From: Microvirga splendida
GTDB taxonomy: Bacteria; Pseudomonadota; Alphaproteobacteria; Rhizobiales; Beijerinckiaceae
Assembly: GCF_016427565.1 (NCBI RefSeq)
Contig: NZ_JAELXT010000019.1
Location: 27,057-91,056, forward strand
Length of the DNA: 64,000 bases
Reading direction: 5' to 3'
A program made the translations under genes and the position numbers. The notes beneath the pieces are model-generated. The model ran no database searches. It was given only the letters and a program-made list of their open reading frames with translations, and was not told the DNA's origin. Below are positions 1-8,632 of the stretch, one piece after another (position 1 is the stretch's first letter; each line of letters opens with the position of its first letter).

Positions 1-664
1 TGTTCTCCATGAGACCGAAGCCATCGCCTTTGCGCTCTCCGGTCTTCCAGGCCCTCAACTGCGCTTCAAGGTAGGCGGCGTTCTGTCCGGCCAAGTAAGG
101 ATAGGTCGGCGGCAGGCCGAAGCCGTCTGGTCCATGGCAGTTGATGCAGCCCTGCACCCCCCGTGGAGCATGCCCGACCGCCGCAATGGCAGCCCCATAC
201 TGAAGCACCGAAGGGTCGGCCTGTGGGCTTGGGCCATAGGGGGCATCCTTCTGGGCTGCATAATAGGCCGAGACATCCCGCATCTGCTGATCCGAGAGCG
301 CCTTGGCAATGGGAGTCATGATCGGGCTCTGGCGGGCGCCTGAGGCGTAGTCCTGCAGGCTGTCATAAAGATACTTGTAGACCTGATCCGTCAGGCGGGG
401 GAATGCGGCAGCCGCATCGCCTTTGCCGTCCATCCCGTGACACTGGAAACATGCGCCGGCCGGCGGTGTGACCGCGTTATTGCCCTGACCCGGCTGGGCG
501 GCAAAGGCACCGACCACGACCGCTCGACCCCGCTCCACATCGGCCGTTCCGGCATCGTAGGCCATCACGCTGGTGGCGCGCCCGTCCTGGGCCTGGACCG
601 AGGCCAGGGCCAAGCCGAACAGGGGAAGGGCAACGAGGATTGGAAACGGGCGCAGGGCGGGCAA
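1..664 (-). CDS. Diheme c-type cytochrome (C-terminus outside window)
   Basis: Periplasmic electron carrier with two covalent heme sites. The visible part of the frame contains CFQCH at about residues 72-76 and CINCH at about 173-177. Each is followed by a GxDG segment, as in the cytochrome c4/c553 family, and the second domain has the family pattern YLxGQ...YLxxQLxxW. A hydrophobic signal peptide ends near ASVQA-QDG. I chose the TTG at 664 because AAGAGG lies 6 bases upstream and the signal peptide follows directly; the first ATG in frame (565) would remove the signal peptide. The gene runs off the left edge, so its C-terminus and downstream partners are unknown. The family is clear; the redox partner is not. 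Confidence 0.82.
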   Translation of the reverse strand, partial: MPALRPFPILVALPLFGLALASVQAQDGRATSVMAYDAGTADVERGRAVVVGAFAAQPGQGNNAVTPPAGACFQCHGMDGKGDAAAAFPRLTDQVYKYLYDSLQDYASGARQSPIMTPIAKALSDQQMRDVSAYYAAQKDAPYGPSPQADPSVLQYGAAIAAVGHAPRGVQGCINCHGPDGFGLPPTYPYLAGQNAAYLEAQLRAWKTGERKGDGFGLMEN

Positions 665-788
665 CGGAAGCCTCTTAAGGTCAAGCCTTCCGGTGAGAAC
701 GGTCCGCCGCAAACCCACGTTCCTTCGAGCGGCAGCGGGAAAGGGTGGTTCTGTACGCTAGCGAACGAAGTTGAGCTGCAAAGATCCT

Positions 789-2708
789 CTAGGGCGCCCT
801 GATCCCTATCCGGCGCAGCCAGTCGGAGAAGCTTCTCGACGGAGGGGGAGGGGTGCGGGCGAGGAGAATGGCTCCCTCTTTCGTCTTGCGGATCTGCAGG
901 GTGCGGGTGTGGAACTCCTCCAGGCCCGGCCTGTGCCCGATGGACAGCACGGAGGCGCCTGCCAGTTCGTTCTCGAACAGGGACAGCATGGAGGCCTGGT
1001 TGTCGTCGTCGAGAGCCGACGTGGCCTCGTCCATGAAGATCCAGCGCGGCTTGTGCAGAATGACGCGGGCGAAGGCGACCCGCTGCTGCTGGCCCAGCGA
1101 CAGGGACTGGTCCCATCGCCTGTTCTCATCGATAGCCGCAAGGAAATCGCCGAGGCCGCAGCGCTCGAGGGCCGCCGTGACCTCATCATTGGTGAAGGCA
1201 TCCGGCGCGGCAGGATAGCACAAGGCGGCACGCAGCGTTCCGAGCGGAAGATAGGGACGCTGCGGCAGGAACATCATCTGGTCGCCCGGAGGAATCTGGA
1301 TCTGGCCCGAACCCCAGGGCCAGAGACCTGCGATGGCGCGAAAGAGCGTGCTCTTCCCCGAGCCGGACTCGCCGACGATGAGCACGCGCTCGCCGATTTC
1401 GACATCGGCAGTCGCATTTTCAAGAATGATGCTGCCGTCGCTGAGGGCAATCGACAGGTTATCGAACCGCAGCCAGCCCTTGGGGTGGGGCGTGACCTCG
1501 ATCCTGCGATTCTCCTCGATGGTGCGGTCGAGGTCCAGGGCCGCCTGCCGGAAGGTGGCGATGCGCAGAAGCGCAGAGCGCCAGTCGGCGATCTTGGGAA
1601 AGTTGTCGACGAAGTACCGCAACGAGCCCTGAACCATGCCGAAGGCCCCGACCACCATCATCATCTCGCCGAAGCTGAGGCGCCCTGCAAAGTAGCCCGG
1701 CGCGGCAGCGAGGATCGGCACCACGATGGCGAGCCACCCGTATCCCGACGTGATCCACGTCAGGCGGGCGAGGGCGCCGGACAATCTGCGCGTCGCCAGG
1801 AGAACCGTGTCGACGGCGAGATTGAGGCTGCGCCGCTCGTCCTGCTCGCCGTTGTAGAGGGCAACGCTCTCGGAGCTCTCGTTCACGCGGACGAGGGCAA
1901 ACCGCAGGTCGGCCTCCCGTGCGTATCGGATCGTGTTCAGGCGGATGAGGGGGCGCCCGACAAGCCAGGTCAGTCCGGACCCGATGCTCGCATATCCGAT
2001 GGCAATCCAGACCATGTAGCCGGGAATGACGATTTCCTCGCCCTTGTACTCGAAACTCGCATAGGAGGAGAGCGTCCAGAGAACCCCGATGAAGCTGACG
2101 AGCATCAGGAACGCCTGCAGCATTCCGACACCGAGTTCCGTCGTGAACTCGGAAAAGAGCCGGCAGTCTTCCTGCATTCTCTGGTCGGGCTGCGCCCCTG
2201 CAAGACCCACATGGCTCAGCTGGTAGGCCCGGTTGGGCTTCAGCCAGGAATCGAGAAGAACGTGGGTCAGGCGCTCGCGCAGGCGGATCTTCAGACGCTC
2301 CTGGAGCCAGGTCTGGGCGACCACCATGACGAGAAGAAACGCGATGATGCCGAGAAACACGACCAGCTGCCACAGGAAGGCCGTCGAGTTGCGCTTTTCC
2401 ACGGCGTCGAAGAAGGCGCCGTTCCAGGCATTGAGGCGCACCTGCCCGATCATGTTGCCGATGAGGATGACGAGGATCGCCAGCGAAAGGCGGATGATGG
2501 GCCATCCCTTTCCCTTCTCGAACATGTTTCGCAGCAGCACGTAAAATTCATGGATCGCGTTCTCGGATCTGTTCTCCCGTGTGGGCGCAGACCCGCGCCG
2601 CGTGCCGATCTCCGGACCCATGCTGCTGGGGCGGGGGAATGTTCCCTGAAGCTCAGATCCGACCGAACTGGCGGGCCGTTGGGATCCGAGGGATGTAGAA
2701 TCTGTCAT
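789..2708 (-). CDS. SbmA/BacA-like ABC transporter, fused permease and ATPase (YddA type)
   Basis: Inner-membrane ABC exporter or peptide/cobalamin-type transporter of 639 residues with membrane and nucleotide-binding domains in one chain. The N-terminal half (about residues 60-330) carries several hydrophobic helices of the ABC_membrane_2 / SbmA-BacA type. The C-terminal domain has Walker A GESGSGKSTL near residue 445, the signature LSLGQQQR near 533, and Walker B FMDEATSALD near 555. Relatives include YddA and the vitamin B12 transporter BacA of mycobacteria; the substrate cannot be read from the sequence. The start ATG has only a weak ribosome binding site, and the first 50 residues are polar and may be partly untranslated. 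It appears to be a single-gene unit. Confidence 0.85.
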   Translation of the reverse strand: MTDSTSLGSQRPASSVGSELQGTFPRPSSMGPEIGTRRGSAPTRENRSENAIHEFYVLLRNMFEKGKGWPIIRLSLAILVILIGNMIGQVRLNAWNGAFFDAVEKRNSTAFLWQLVVFLGIIAFLLVMVVAQTWLQERLKIRLRERLTHVLLDSWLKPNRAYQLSHVGLAGAQPDQRMQEDCRLFSEFTTELGVGMLQAFLMLVSFIGVLWTLSSYASFEYKGEEIVIPGYMVWIAIGYASIGSGLTWLVGRPLIRLNTIRYAREADLRFALVRVNESSESVALYNGEQDERRSLNLAVDTVLLATRRLSGALARLTWITSGYGWLAIVVPILAAAPGYFAGRLSFGEMMMVVGAFGMVQGSLRYFVDNFPKIADWRSALLRIATFRQAALDLDRTIEENRRIEVTPHPKGWLRFDNLSIALSDGSIILENATADVEIGERVLIVGESGSGKSTLFRAIAGLWPWGSGQIQIPPGDQMMFLPQRPYLPLGTLRAALCYPAAPDAFTNDEVTAALERCGLGDFLAAIDENRRWDQSLSLGQQQRVAFARVILHKPRWIFMDEATSALDDDNQASMLSLFENELAGASVLSIGHRPGLEEFHTRTLQIRKTKEGAILLARTPPPPSRSFSDWLRRIGIRAP

Positions 2709-2950
2709 GATGGCATCACGGCGCTACGGGTATTCGCCTCCCTTTTGAACAAAGGTTCAAGCGTGCGCGGCAGGCGAAGTTCCAGCGCAGGGTCACTGCA
2801 GCGCAGTGCCAGCAACACCACAAATGCACTAAGTCCTATCTTCGTGCGATCCCGCACCAAATTCCTGGGCTGCCCTGGCAGGATGTCGGAACGGGTCGCG
2901 GGTGCAGCCGTTCCTAGGCCAACGTCTATTCTGGTGGCTCGGAGCCAAGG

Positions 2951-3103
2951 CTATCCCAGGACGAGGAGGCCCGCCAACACGACGAGGAGAAGGCCAAGAG
3001 CGCCGCTCGGCCAGAGACCCCAGGTGCGGCTGTAGGGCCAGACCGGAACGGTGGCGATGATGAACAGGACGACGATACCGATCAAAATCGCGCTGTTGGG
3101 CAT
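2951..3103 (-). CDS. DUF3309 family small membrane protein
   Basis: A 50-residue protein made of two hydrophobic stretches joined by a short loop with VPVWPYSRTWGLWPSG. This matches the DUF3309 pattern (P-x-W-x-x-S-x-x-W-G-x-x-P-S-G). The ATG at 3103 is preceded by GAGGGAG at good spacing, which supports this start over a longer in-frame extension. The function of DUF3309 proteins is unknown; they are common in alpha- and betaproteobacteria. It lies divergent from another tiny membrane protein at 3320. Confidence 0.75.
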   Translation of the reverse strand: MPNSAILIGIVVLFIIATVPVWPYSRTWGLWPSGALGLLLVVLAGLLVLG

Positions 3104-3319
3104 GCAATACTCCCTCTCCCGGCGGATGCGCTCCACTGAGTCAATGTTGCGGCTGGACGGACGGTCAATGCCGGCAGTGCCCGACTGTTCCGAGGCACCG
3201 GAACTGCGTGGGCGGCCTCTCATCCTGAGGTAGCGGCGTGTGACGGTTTTTCCGTCCAAGGACATCCCGGGCCCGGAAAGGCTCTCAATCGATCAAGCGA
3301 ACGTGAAAGGAGACCGAGC

Positions 3320-3415
3320 ATGAGACCCTGGCTGATGCTGGCTGCCGCTCTGGTAGTCATGATCATTCTGCTGATCATCTCCCCCACGGCCTTTCCCGCT
3401 CAGGGGGCGCTCTAG
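3320..3415 (+). CDS. Tiny single-pass membrane protein (31 residues)
   Basis: A short reading frame encodes MRPWLM followed by one hydrophobic helix (LAAALVVMIILLIISP) and a short polar tail ending in QGAL. AAAGGAG lies about 7 bases before the ATG, which is the main reason to call it a gene. I do not recognise a family. It faces away from the DUF3309 gene across about 215 bp, so the two may share a regulatory region. It could be a chance frame. Confidence 0.45.
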   Translation: MRPWLMLAAALVVMIILLIISPTAFPAQGAL

Positions 3416-3499
3416 GATGCTCGAACGCATATGTTCCGCCGTCGGCGCCGTCTCGGGACGCTGCCGGGCAGGACATGCAATGAGGCGCAGCCCCCGCCG

Positions 3500-4546
3500 T
3501 CAGGAGTTCGGCGTCAAGAAGTAGAGCGCAACCAGCCCGCACGCGAATACGACGATCGCAGTCAGCGAGTCGTATCCCATGCGCAGGATCGTTCTGTTCT
3601 TCCGCTCAAGCAGCCCGAGGATGAAGATGCCGGTGAGAACGAGCGCGAGAAGCGACGCGACGGCCTCGAAAGGACCCGCCTCGCGCAGAACAGGGCCGCC
3701 GGTATAGGCGACGTCGGCCAGGAAGATGAGTGCGATGTTGAAGAGGTTCGTACCGAAGATGTCTCCCATCGCCAGCTCGTAGCGCTTATGGCGCAGCGCA
3801 GCGACGATGGAGCTGAGTTCCGGGAGCGAGGTGGCGAACCCGATCAGGACGAGGCCGACGAGGCCGGCGCCGATCCCGGTCTTCTGTGCAAGTGCATCGG
3901 CCGTCTGCGAGAGAAAGAAACCGGCGACTACGATGACCGCTGCGGCGACCGCCGTCTTGACGGTGAGTTGTTGCAGCGATGAGGATTTCGCCGAATCCGT
4001 GGTGTCCTGTTTCCGCTCTCGCTTCTCTGCGCCGACTACAGTCCAGACGTGCCGGTGCTCATATCCGGATGCCAGCCAGATCGACCCGATGCAAAGCAGC
4101 AGCAGGAGGCAGGATCCGAGGCCGACATGCGCAACGCCGATATCGCCGGCGACGATGATGGCAGATAGTACGGCCAGCAGGATAATGCCGAGGACACCCT
4201 GAAGAAGAGTGGCTGGCTTTGCAACTGCTGTCGTGAGAGCTTCGCGTCCCAGTACCGCATCCGCGATGGCGAGCAGGAGAACGTTGATTGCGGCCGAGCC
4301 GAGCAGATTGTTGACGGCCAGGGCTGCGTTGCCGGTATAGGCCGAAGTCGTCACTGTGGATATTTCCGCCAGGGACGTGATGCCGCCAAGAAGGAGCATG
4401 CCTGTGAAAGCCTGTCCCAGGCCGGTTTTCTGTGCGATCCCGTCGACATAGCCGGCAAGCCGCGTCCCCGCAGCCCAGACTGCAGCGGCACTTACGGCAA
4501 ACAGCAGAAGGTTCACCGAAATCGACCAATTGGCAAAGGCGAGCAT
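3500..4546 (-). CDS. Sodium/calcium exchanger family membrane protein (CaCA, YrbG-like)
   Basis: Integral membrane cation antiporter of 348 residues. The two internal alpha-repeats that define the family are visible: GGITSLAEIST near residues 55-65 and GFATSLPELSS near residues 237-247, each with the acidic residue that binds Ca2+/Na+ and followed by a GS/GTNxFNI-type helix. A polar loop containing ERKQDTTDS (about 180) separates the halves, as in YrbG and archaeal NCX. The protein probably exchanges Ca2+ for Na+ or H+ across the inner membrane; the exact ions are not deducible. It stands alone, with convergent or spaced neighbours. Confidence 0.85.
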   Translation of the reverse strand: MLAFANWSISVNLLLFAVSAAAVWAAGTRLAGYVDGIAQKTGLGQAFTGMLLLGGITSLAEISTVTTSAYTGNAALAVNNLLGSAAINVLLLAIADAVLGREALTTAVAKPATLLQGVLGIILLAVLSAIIVAGDIGVAHVGLGSCLLLLLCIGSIWLASGYEHRHVWTVVGAEKRERKQDTTDSAKSSSLQQLTVKTAVAAAVIVVAGFFLSQTADALAQKTGIGAGLVGLVLIGFATSLPELSSIVAALRHKRYELAMGDIFGTNLFNIALIFLADVAYTGGPVLREAGPFEAVASLLALVLTGIFILGLLERKNRTILRMGYDSLTAIVVFACGLVALYFLTPNS

Positions 4547-4756
4547 GCCTTGGAACGGCTCTCATGATGGGCAGGTTCCCTTGGAGGAGCCGCTAAACGA
4601 AGCTCGGAGACGCTCTACCCGCTCGGACATTCCGGTCAGCAGGGATTGGTGCGTCAGTGTACAATGTCGAGGCTTGGCAGGGTTTCCTTGCTTCTCACAT
4701 TGTGCCTGAATTTCCCTATCGATCCTGACGGATCCCGGTCACCGAGGAGCGGCGTG

Positions 4757-5089
4757 ATGCAAGTTCAGAACGAGGCCCAGCTATTGATCCTGGAGACGAG
4801 CGACCTTGAAAAGGAGCTTCAGGATACCCTTGGGGCCCTGAAGGAGATCGAACGCTGGTATGACTGGGAGCACACGCTCATCCAATCTCATCCCACTCTG
4901 GTGAGGCAGAGAATGGAGGCGGACCTGGAGGAGCGCCGCCGTCAGAACCGCGAACCGTATGTCCAGCACCTGGCGCAGGTTTATCAGGTCCTGAACTCAA
5001 GGAGAATGTTCGAGGGAAGCAACCTCCTGTCAACAGGCGTACAAGCCAATCTCAGCCGGCATCGGGAGCGCCCTCGGCATTACCACTGA
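4757..5089 (+). CDS. Hypothetical charged, helix-rich small protein
   Basis: A 110-residue soluble protein of unknown function. Residues 10-80 are rich in Glu, Leu, Arg and Gln with heptad-like spacing (LEKELQDTLGALKEIE), so a coiled coil is likely. There is no signal peptide in this version. I chose the ATG at 4757 because GAGGAG lies 8 bases upstream; a longer frame from 4646 has no ribosome binding site and a composition unlike coding sequence. No family recognised. It lies convergent with the RTX gene that follows. Confidence 0.6.
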   Translation: MQVQNEAQLLILETSDLEKELQDTLGALKEIERWYDWEHTLIQSHPTLVRQRMEADLEERRRQNREPYVQHLAQVYQVLNSRRMFEGSNLLSTGVQANLSRHRERPRHYH

Positions 5090-5167
5090 GGTCCATTCTC
5101 CCAACAGAACGGCCGACGGCGATCGTGCATTCCAAGTTCGGGCCTAGGGCAAAGCCGCCTTCGCCGC

Positions 5168-6076
5168 CTAGACGATGAAGAAATCCTTGTGCGTGATCGC
5201 AAGATCCTTGGAGAGCTTCGCGACCATTTTCTGGGACGCACCACCCGTTCCATCGGGATCGTAGTAGAGATAGCCGGTCTCGTCGTTGTATATGACGCGA
5301 TCGTCCCGATCATGCGCGGCCGATCCGGTCCAGAAGGCCTTGGCCTTGAGGCCGCCTTTCAGGCCCGCCTTGGTGAAGACTGACTTGTCAAGATGGATGC
5401 TGTCGTATCTCACGGAGAAATCGGTGATCGTGTCCCTGTTGGATGATGTTGGGGAAACGTCGAAGACAAACCTGTCGCTGCCGCCCCCGCCCGTGAGAGT
5501 ATCCTTGCCGACCTGCCCCATGAGATAGTCGTGTCCTGATCCTCCGATCAGCTTGTCGTTTCCTCGACCGCCATGAAGGTGGTCGTTGCCGTTTCCACCG
5601 CTTATGTAATCGTTGCCGCCATAACCTTTCAACTGATCACGTCCGGACCCGCCCAGGAGACGGTCCCGTCCCGAGTTTCCCAGAAGCCAGTCGTTTCCGG
5701 TGCCGCCGCTGATCGTCGTCGCTCCATAGTTGAAACGCGTGGAGGTCAGGTCGACCAGATCGTTTCCTGCGCCGACGTTGATCCGCGTGACATTCGTCAG
5801 GCGGGGGGTGTCGAAGCCTGTCTTGTCCAGAAAGATGAGATCGATATCCGATGTTCCGAAAAGCGTGTAGACATCGAGGCCATCACCCCAAGCAGCGATG
5901 TTGTTGATGCCCCATACTTGGCCGCCCATTGACTTGATCGGGCGGTCGCCTGGGCTTCCGACATCTGCCCATGAATCGACGATGAATGTTCCGGTCCAAT
6001 TGAGATACTGCATGGCGCCAGCCTCGATATGAATTGAGCCAAGTTGTTTGGCGAGACGATAAAGCTCAACGATCAT
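5168..6076 (-). CDS. Small RTX calcium-binding protein, type I secretion substrate
   Basis: A 302-residue protein with a central array of glycine/aspartate nonapeptides (GGTGNDWL, GGSGRDQL, GGNGNDHL, GGRGNDKL and others; about residues 135-205). These fold as a Ca2+-binding beta-roll. The last hundred residues (DRFVFD ... KDFFIV) form a C-terminal module shared with the two large RTX proteins at 42.6 and 45.0 kb, probably the secretion signal for a type I exporter. The N-terminal 130 residues match nothing I know. The start is uncertain: ATG 6076 has no good ribosome binding site, an adjacent TTG at 6079 is possible, and an internal ATG lies near 6013. No exporter gene is nearby. Confidence 0.8.
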   Translation of the reverse strand: MIVELYRLAKQLGSIHIEAGAMQYLNWTGTFIVDSWADVGSPGDRPIKSMGGQVWGINNIAAWGDGLDVYTLFGTSDIDLIFLDKTGFDTPRLTNVTRINVGAGNDLVDLTSTRFNYGATTISGGTGNDWLLGNSGRDRLLGGSGRDQLKGYGGNDYISGGNGNDHLHGGRGNDKLIGGSGHDYLMGQVGKDTLTGGGGSDRFVFDVSPTSSNRDTITDFSVRYDSIHLDKSVFTKAGLKGGLKAKAFWTGSAAHDRDDRVIYNDETGYLYYDPDGTGGASQKMVAKLSKDLAITHKDFFIV

Positions 6077-6681
6077 CAAGCTCGAATGCTTTGGCTTCGG
6101 CCTGAATATTCGACGTAGGTTAGGCTGCTGCGTGCTAGTAAGATATACCTCTTAGTGGAGGTTATCCGATAGATCTGACGATACCTCTATTGATAGCTGG
6201 AGTTGACCTGGCGCGCCTGCATGGGCGGGCGCCATATGAACAGCTGAAGCGGTGGGGACGGCGACCTCGGCCTTCATACGAATCCTGCTGGCTGATACAG
6301 GTTCATTTTTGCGGTAAGAGGTGCCTCTGGAGGGGTACTGGCAAAGCTCTATGTCACAGCCGCCGCTCGCGCCAGGCGAACTCCTCGCTCATTCCTGGCC
6401 TTTGGAGTGATCCTTCGCCGGTTGCGCCCCATAATCGGGCAGACGCTTCCGTTCGGCAGGCGAGGGTGTGATGCTGCCGGGCTGTGGCTTGTTCTCACAG
6501 CCGTTGAACACCCCGGTCTGGACGCTCGACGCGGCCTCCCATTGAGTTCTGCACGCCTTGCCGGAGCGGGGGCTGGACCTATAAGAGTCTAGCTCCTCTC
6601 TGTATCGCTTCACGAAGCTGGAAAGCCGGGTCTGAGTCGAAGTGGTGTCAGAATACCATACTTAAGCTTCAAGGGACCCCG
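6077..6681. other. Intergenic region, no convincing gene
   Basis: About 600 bases between the small RTX gene and the chemosensory operon. The part near 6110-6200 is relatively AT-rich and may hold promoters. A minus-strand frame of 74 codons (6389-6613, GTG start) has plausible codon usage but no ribosome binding site and no recognised family. The operon's first gene has AAGGG about 8 bases before its ATG at 6682. Nothing else could be assigned. Confidence 0.4.
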
Positions 6682-8628
6682 ATGGCATTGGTCAAGACGT
6701 CCGAACTTGCGGGCAAGGGCAACTCACGTCCGGTCGGCGATGAAGCCGCCAATGCCAGTATGAATCCTTCACCCCCCAGGGGGACGGCCTCCCAGCGGCG
6801 GACCCTGGAGCGTGTCAGGGCCCGGCAGCAGAAGGCTGCCGAGCGCATTGGCGCGGCTACGGAGGAACTGGCGAGCGGAGTGGCCGAGGCTTCGTCCGCA
6901 GCCGAGGAACTGCGGCGCTCCATGGAGCAGATCGCCAGCGGAGCCGAGGAGGCTGCCGGCGCTTCCCAGCAGTCGCTCTCGGCCATCATGAGCCTGAGCG
7001 CCTCGTTTGCCGAGGCGCGAACGCATGCAGAGGCGACCCGCAGCAAGACAACCGGCCTTCAGAGCCTCTTGATCGAGACGGGTGCCCAGATCGATGCTTC
7101 CGTAACCGCCGTGGAGACCAACGCGGCTCGCCAGCGGGCGATGGTCGAGATCGTCTCGCTCCTCGAGAAGCAGGCAGCCGAGATCGGCGAGATCACCCGC
7201 GTGGTCGGGGACATTTCCGATCAGACCAATCTTCTGGCGCTCAATGCCGCCATCGAGGCGGCGCGCGCCGGAGAGAGCGGGCGTGGCTTTGCCGTTGTGG
7301 CCGATGAGGTCCGGGCTCTCGCCGGCACGTCGGAGAAGAGCGCGCAGGACATTCAGGTCCTGGCGGAGGGGATCGTCAGCGAGGTCCGGTCCGTCGCGGA
7401 GCGGATCAGGGCATCAGCCGAGACCGCCTCCGGCGAGGCCCGGATCGGCCGCACCGTCGTCGCGGCCCTGGACAAGATCCGGGTCGATATGTCCCTCCTG
7501 GCCGAAGGAAGCCAGGCCATTCTCTTGGCGGCCGTCGAGGCCGAAGCGGCCATCCGTGAGGCGCAGCGCGGGGCGGAGCAGGTGGCCAGTGCCGCCGAGG
7601 AGCAGGCGGCCGCCGCCGCCGAGGCTCAGCGGGCCGTCCAGCAGCAGAGCACATCGCTCGATCAGAGCCAGCAGACCGCGCAGGCCTTGGCTGCCCTGGC
7701 GGACGATCTTCAGGGTGGCGCGGCCGGAGCTGCCAGTGCCGAGCAGGTCGGGTCGGCGGCCGAGGAGCTGTCTGCAGCCATTCAGGAACTCTCGGGCGCT
7801 GCCGGCGAGATCATGACGGCCGTCGACCAGATCAGCAGGGGCGCCCAGATGCAGGCTGCGGCCACGCAGCAGGCCAATGTGGCAATGGAGCAGATCGAGC
7901 GGGCGACCGCGGCGTCGCGGGACGCGGCGAGCGCTGCCGTCGAGCGCATCGAAACACTGGCGGCCAATCTCCAGGACAATCGCACCGCGACGATGCGGCT
8001 GGCCTCGGGCGTCGAGGAGGGCTTGCGCGAGACGCAGGCCGTGATCGGCCTGATGAGCGGCCTGGACGAATCCGGCCGCCGCATCGAAAAGATCGTCGAT
8101 GGGATCGCCCTCGTAGCGGTTCAGACCAACATGCTGGCCGTGAGCGGCTCCATCGAAGCCGCCCGAACCGGCGAGGCAGGGCGCGGCTTTGCCATCGTGT
8201 CCGGCGATATCCGCAACCTGGCGCGGGATGCGTCCGAGAATGCCGACCGGATCAAGGATGTGGTGCGCCAGATCCGCGATCAGGTCACCATCGTCCGGCG
8301 GGACCTGGAGCAGAGCGCCGCCATTGCGCAGGCGGAGGTTGCCAAGAACACCCTGACGGCGGAGCGTCTGGGCACCGTGGAGGCCGACGTGCAGGCGATC
8401 CGTCAGGGAAGCACCGCCGTCCTGTCGGGCTCCGAGACGATTCTCACGGCAGTGCGCGAGGTCCGGCTCGGCACCCAACAGGTTGCTGCCGTGGCCGAGC
8501 AGGCCGGCAGCGCCGCCGCGCAGGCCACCATCGCGGCGCGCCAGCAGGCCCGGGGAGCCGAGGATCTGGCCGCCGCCATTGAGGAGATCGCCTCCCTGGC
8601 CGACGAACTTCAGATGACGGAGTCTTAA
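6682..8628 (+). CDS. Soluble methyl-accepting chemotaxis protein with duplicated signalling domain
   Basis: A chemoreceptor-like protein of 648 residues with no membrane segment or sensor domain. It is almost all Ala/Glu/Gln-rich helix. The canonical hairpin tip that binds CheA and CheW ([18 protein letters not shown], then [12 protein letters not shown]) is near residues 181-215. A second, diverged tip ([18 protein letters not shown], then [12 protein letters not shown]) is near 481-514. The flanking helices are also repeated ([17 protein letters not shown] versus the later [17 protein letters not shown]), so the whole hairpin has been duplicated. It is the first gene of the che operon, 4 bases before cheW. 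A cytoplasmic receptor sensing through its own helices or a partner protein is likely. Confidence 0.88.
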   Translation: MALVKTSELAGKGNSRPVGDEAANASMNPSPPRGTASQRRTLERVRARQQKAAERIGAATEELASGVAEASSAAEELRRSMEQIASGAEEAAGASQQSLSAIMSLSASFAEARTHAEATRSKTTGLQSLLIETGAQIDASVTAVETNAARQRAMVEIVSLLEKQAAEIGEITRVVGDISDQTNLLALNAAIEAARAGESGRGFAVVADEVRALAGTSEKSAQDIQVLAEGIVSEVRSVAERIRASAETASGEARIGRTVVAALDKIRVDMSLLAEGSQAILLAAVEAEAAIREAQRGAEQVASAAEEQAAAAAEAQRAVQQQSTSLDQSQQTAQALAALADDLQGGAAGAASAEQVGSAAEELSAAIQELSGAAGEIMTAVDQISRGAQMQAAATQQANVAMEQIERATAASRDAASAAVERIETLAANLQDNRTATMRLASGVEEGLRETQAVIGLMSGLDESGRRIEKIVDGIALVAVQTNMLAVSGSIEAARTGEAGRGFAIVSGDIRNLARDASENADRIKDVVRQIRDQVTIVRRDLEQSAAIAQAEVAKNTLTAERLGTVEADVQAIRQGSTAVLSGSETILTAVREVRLGTQQVAAVAEQAGSAAAQATIAARQQARGAEDLAAAIEEIASLADELQMTES

Positions 8629-8632
8629 GGCC

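Noticed and set aside
771..3035. A 754-codon plus-strand frame opposite the ABC transporter
   Set aside because: The ABC transporter on the minus strand has all expected motifs. The plus-strand frame has none and continues past the gene into non-coding sequence.
6389..6613. A 74-codon minus-strand frame upstream of the che operon
   Set aside because: Codon usage looks fairly natural, but no ribosome binding site or family is visible. Kept only as a remark in the intergenic entry.
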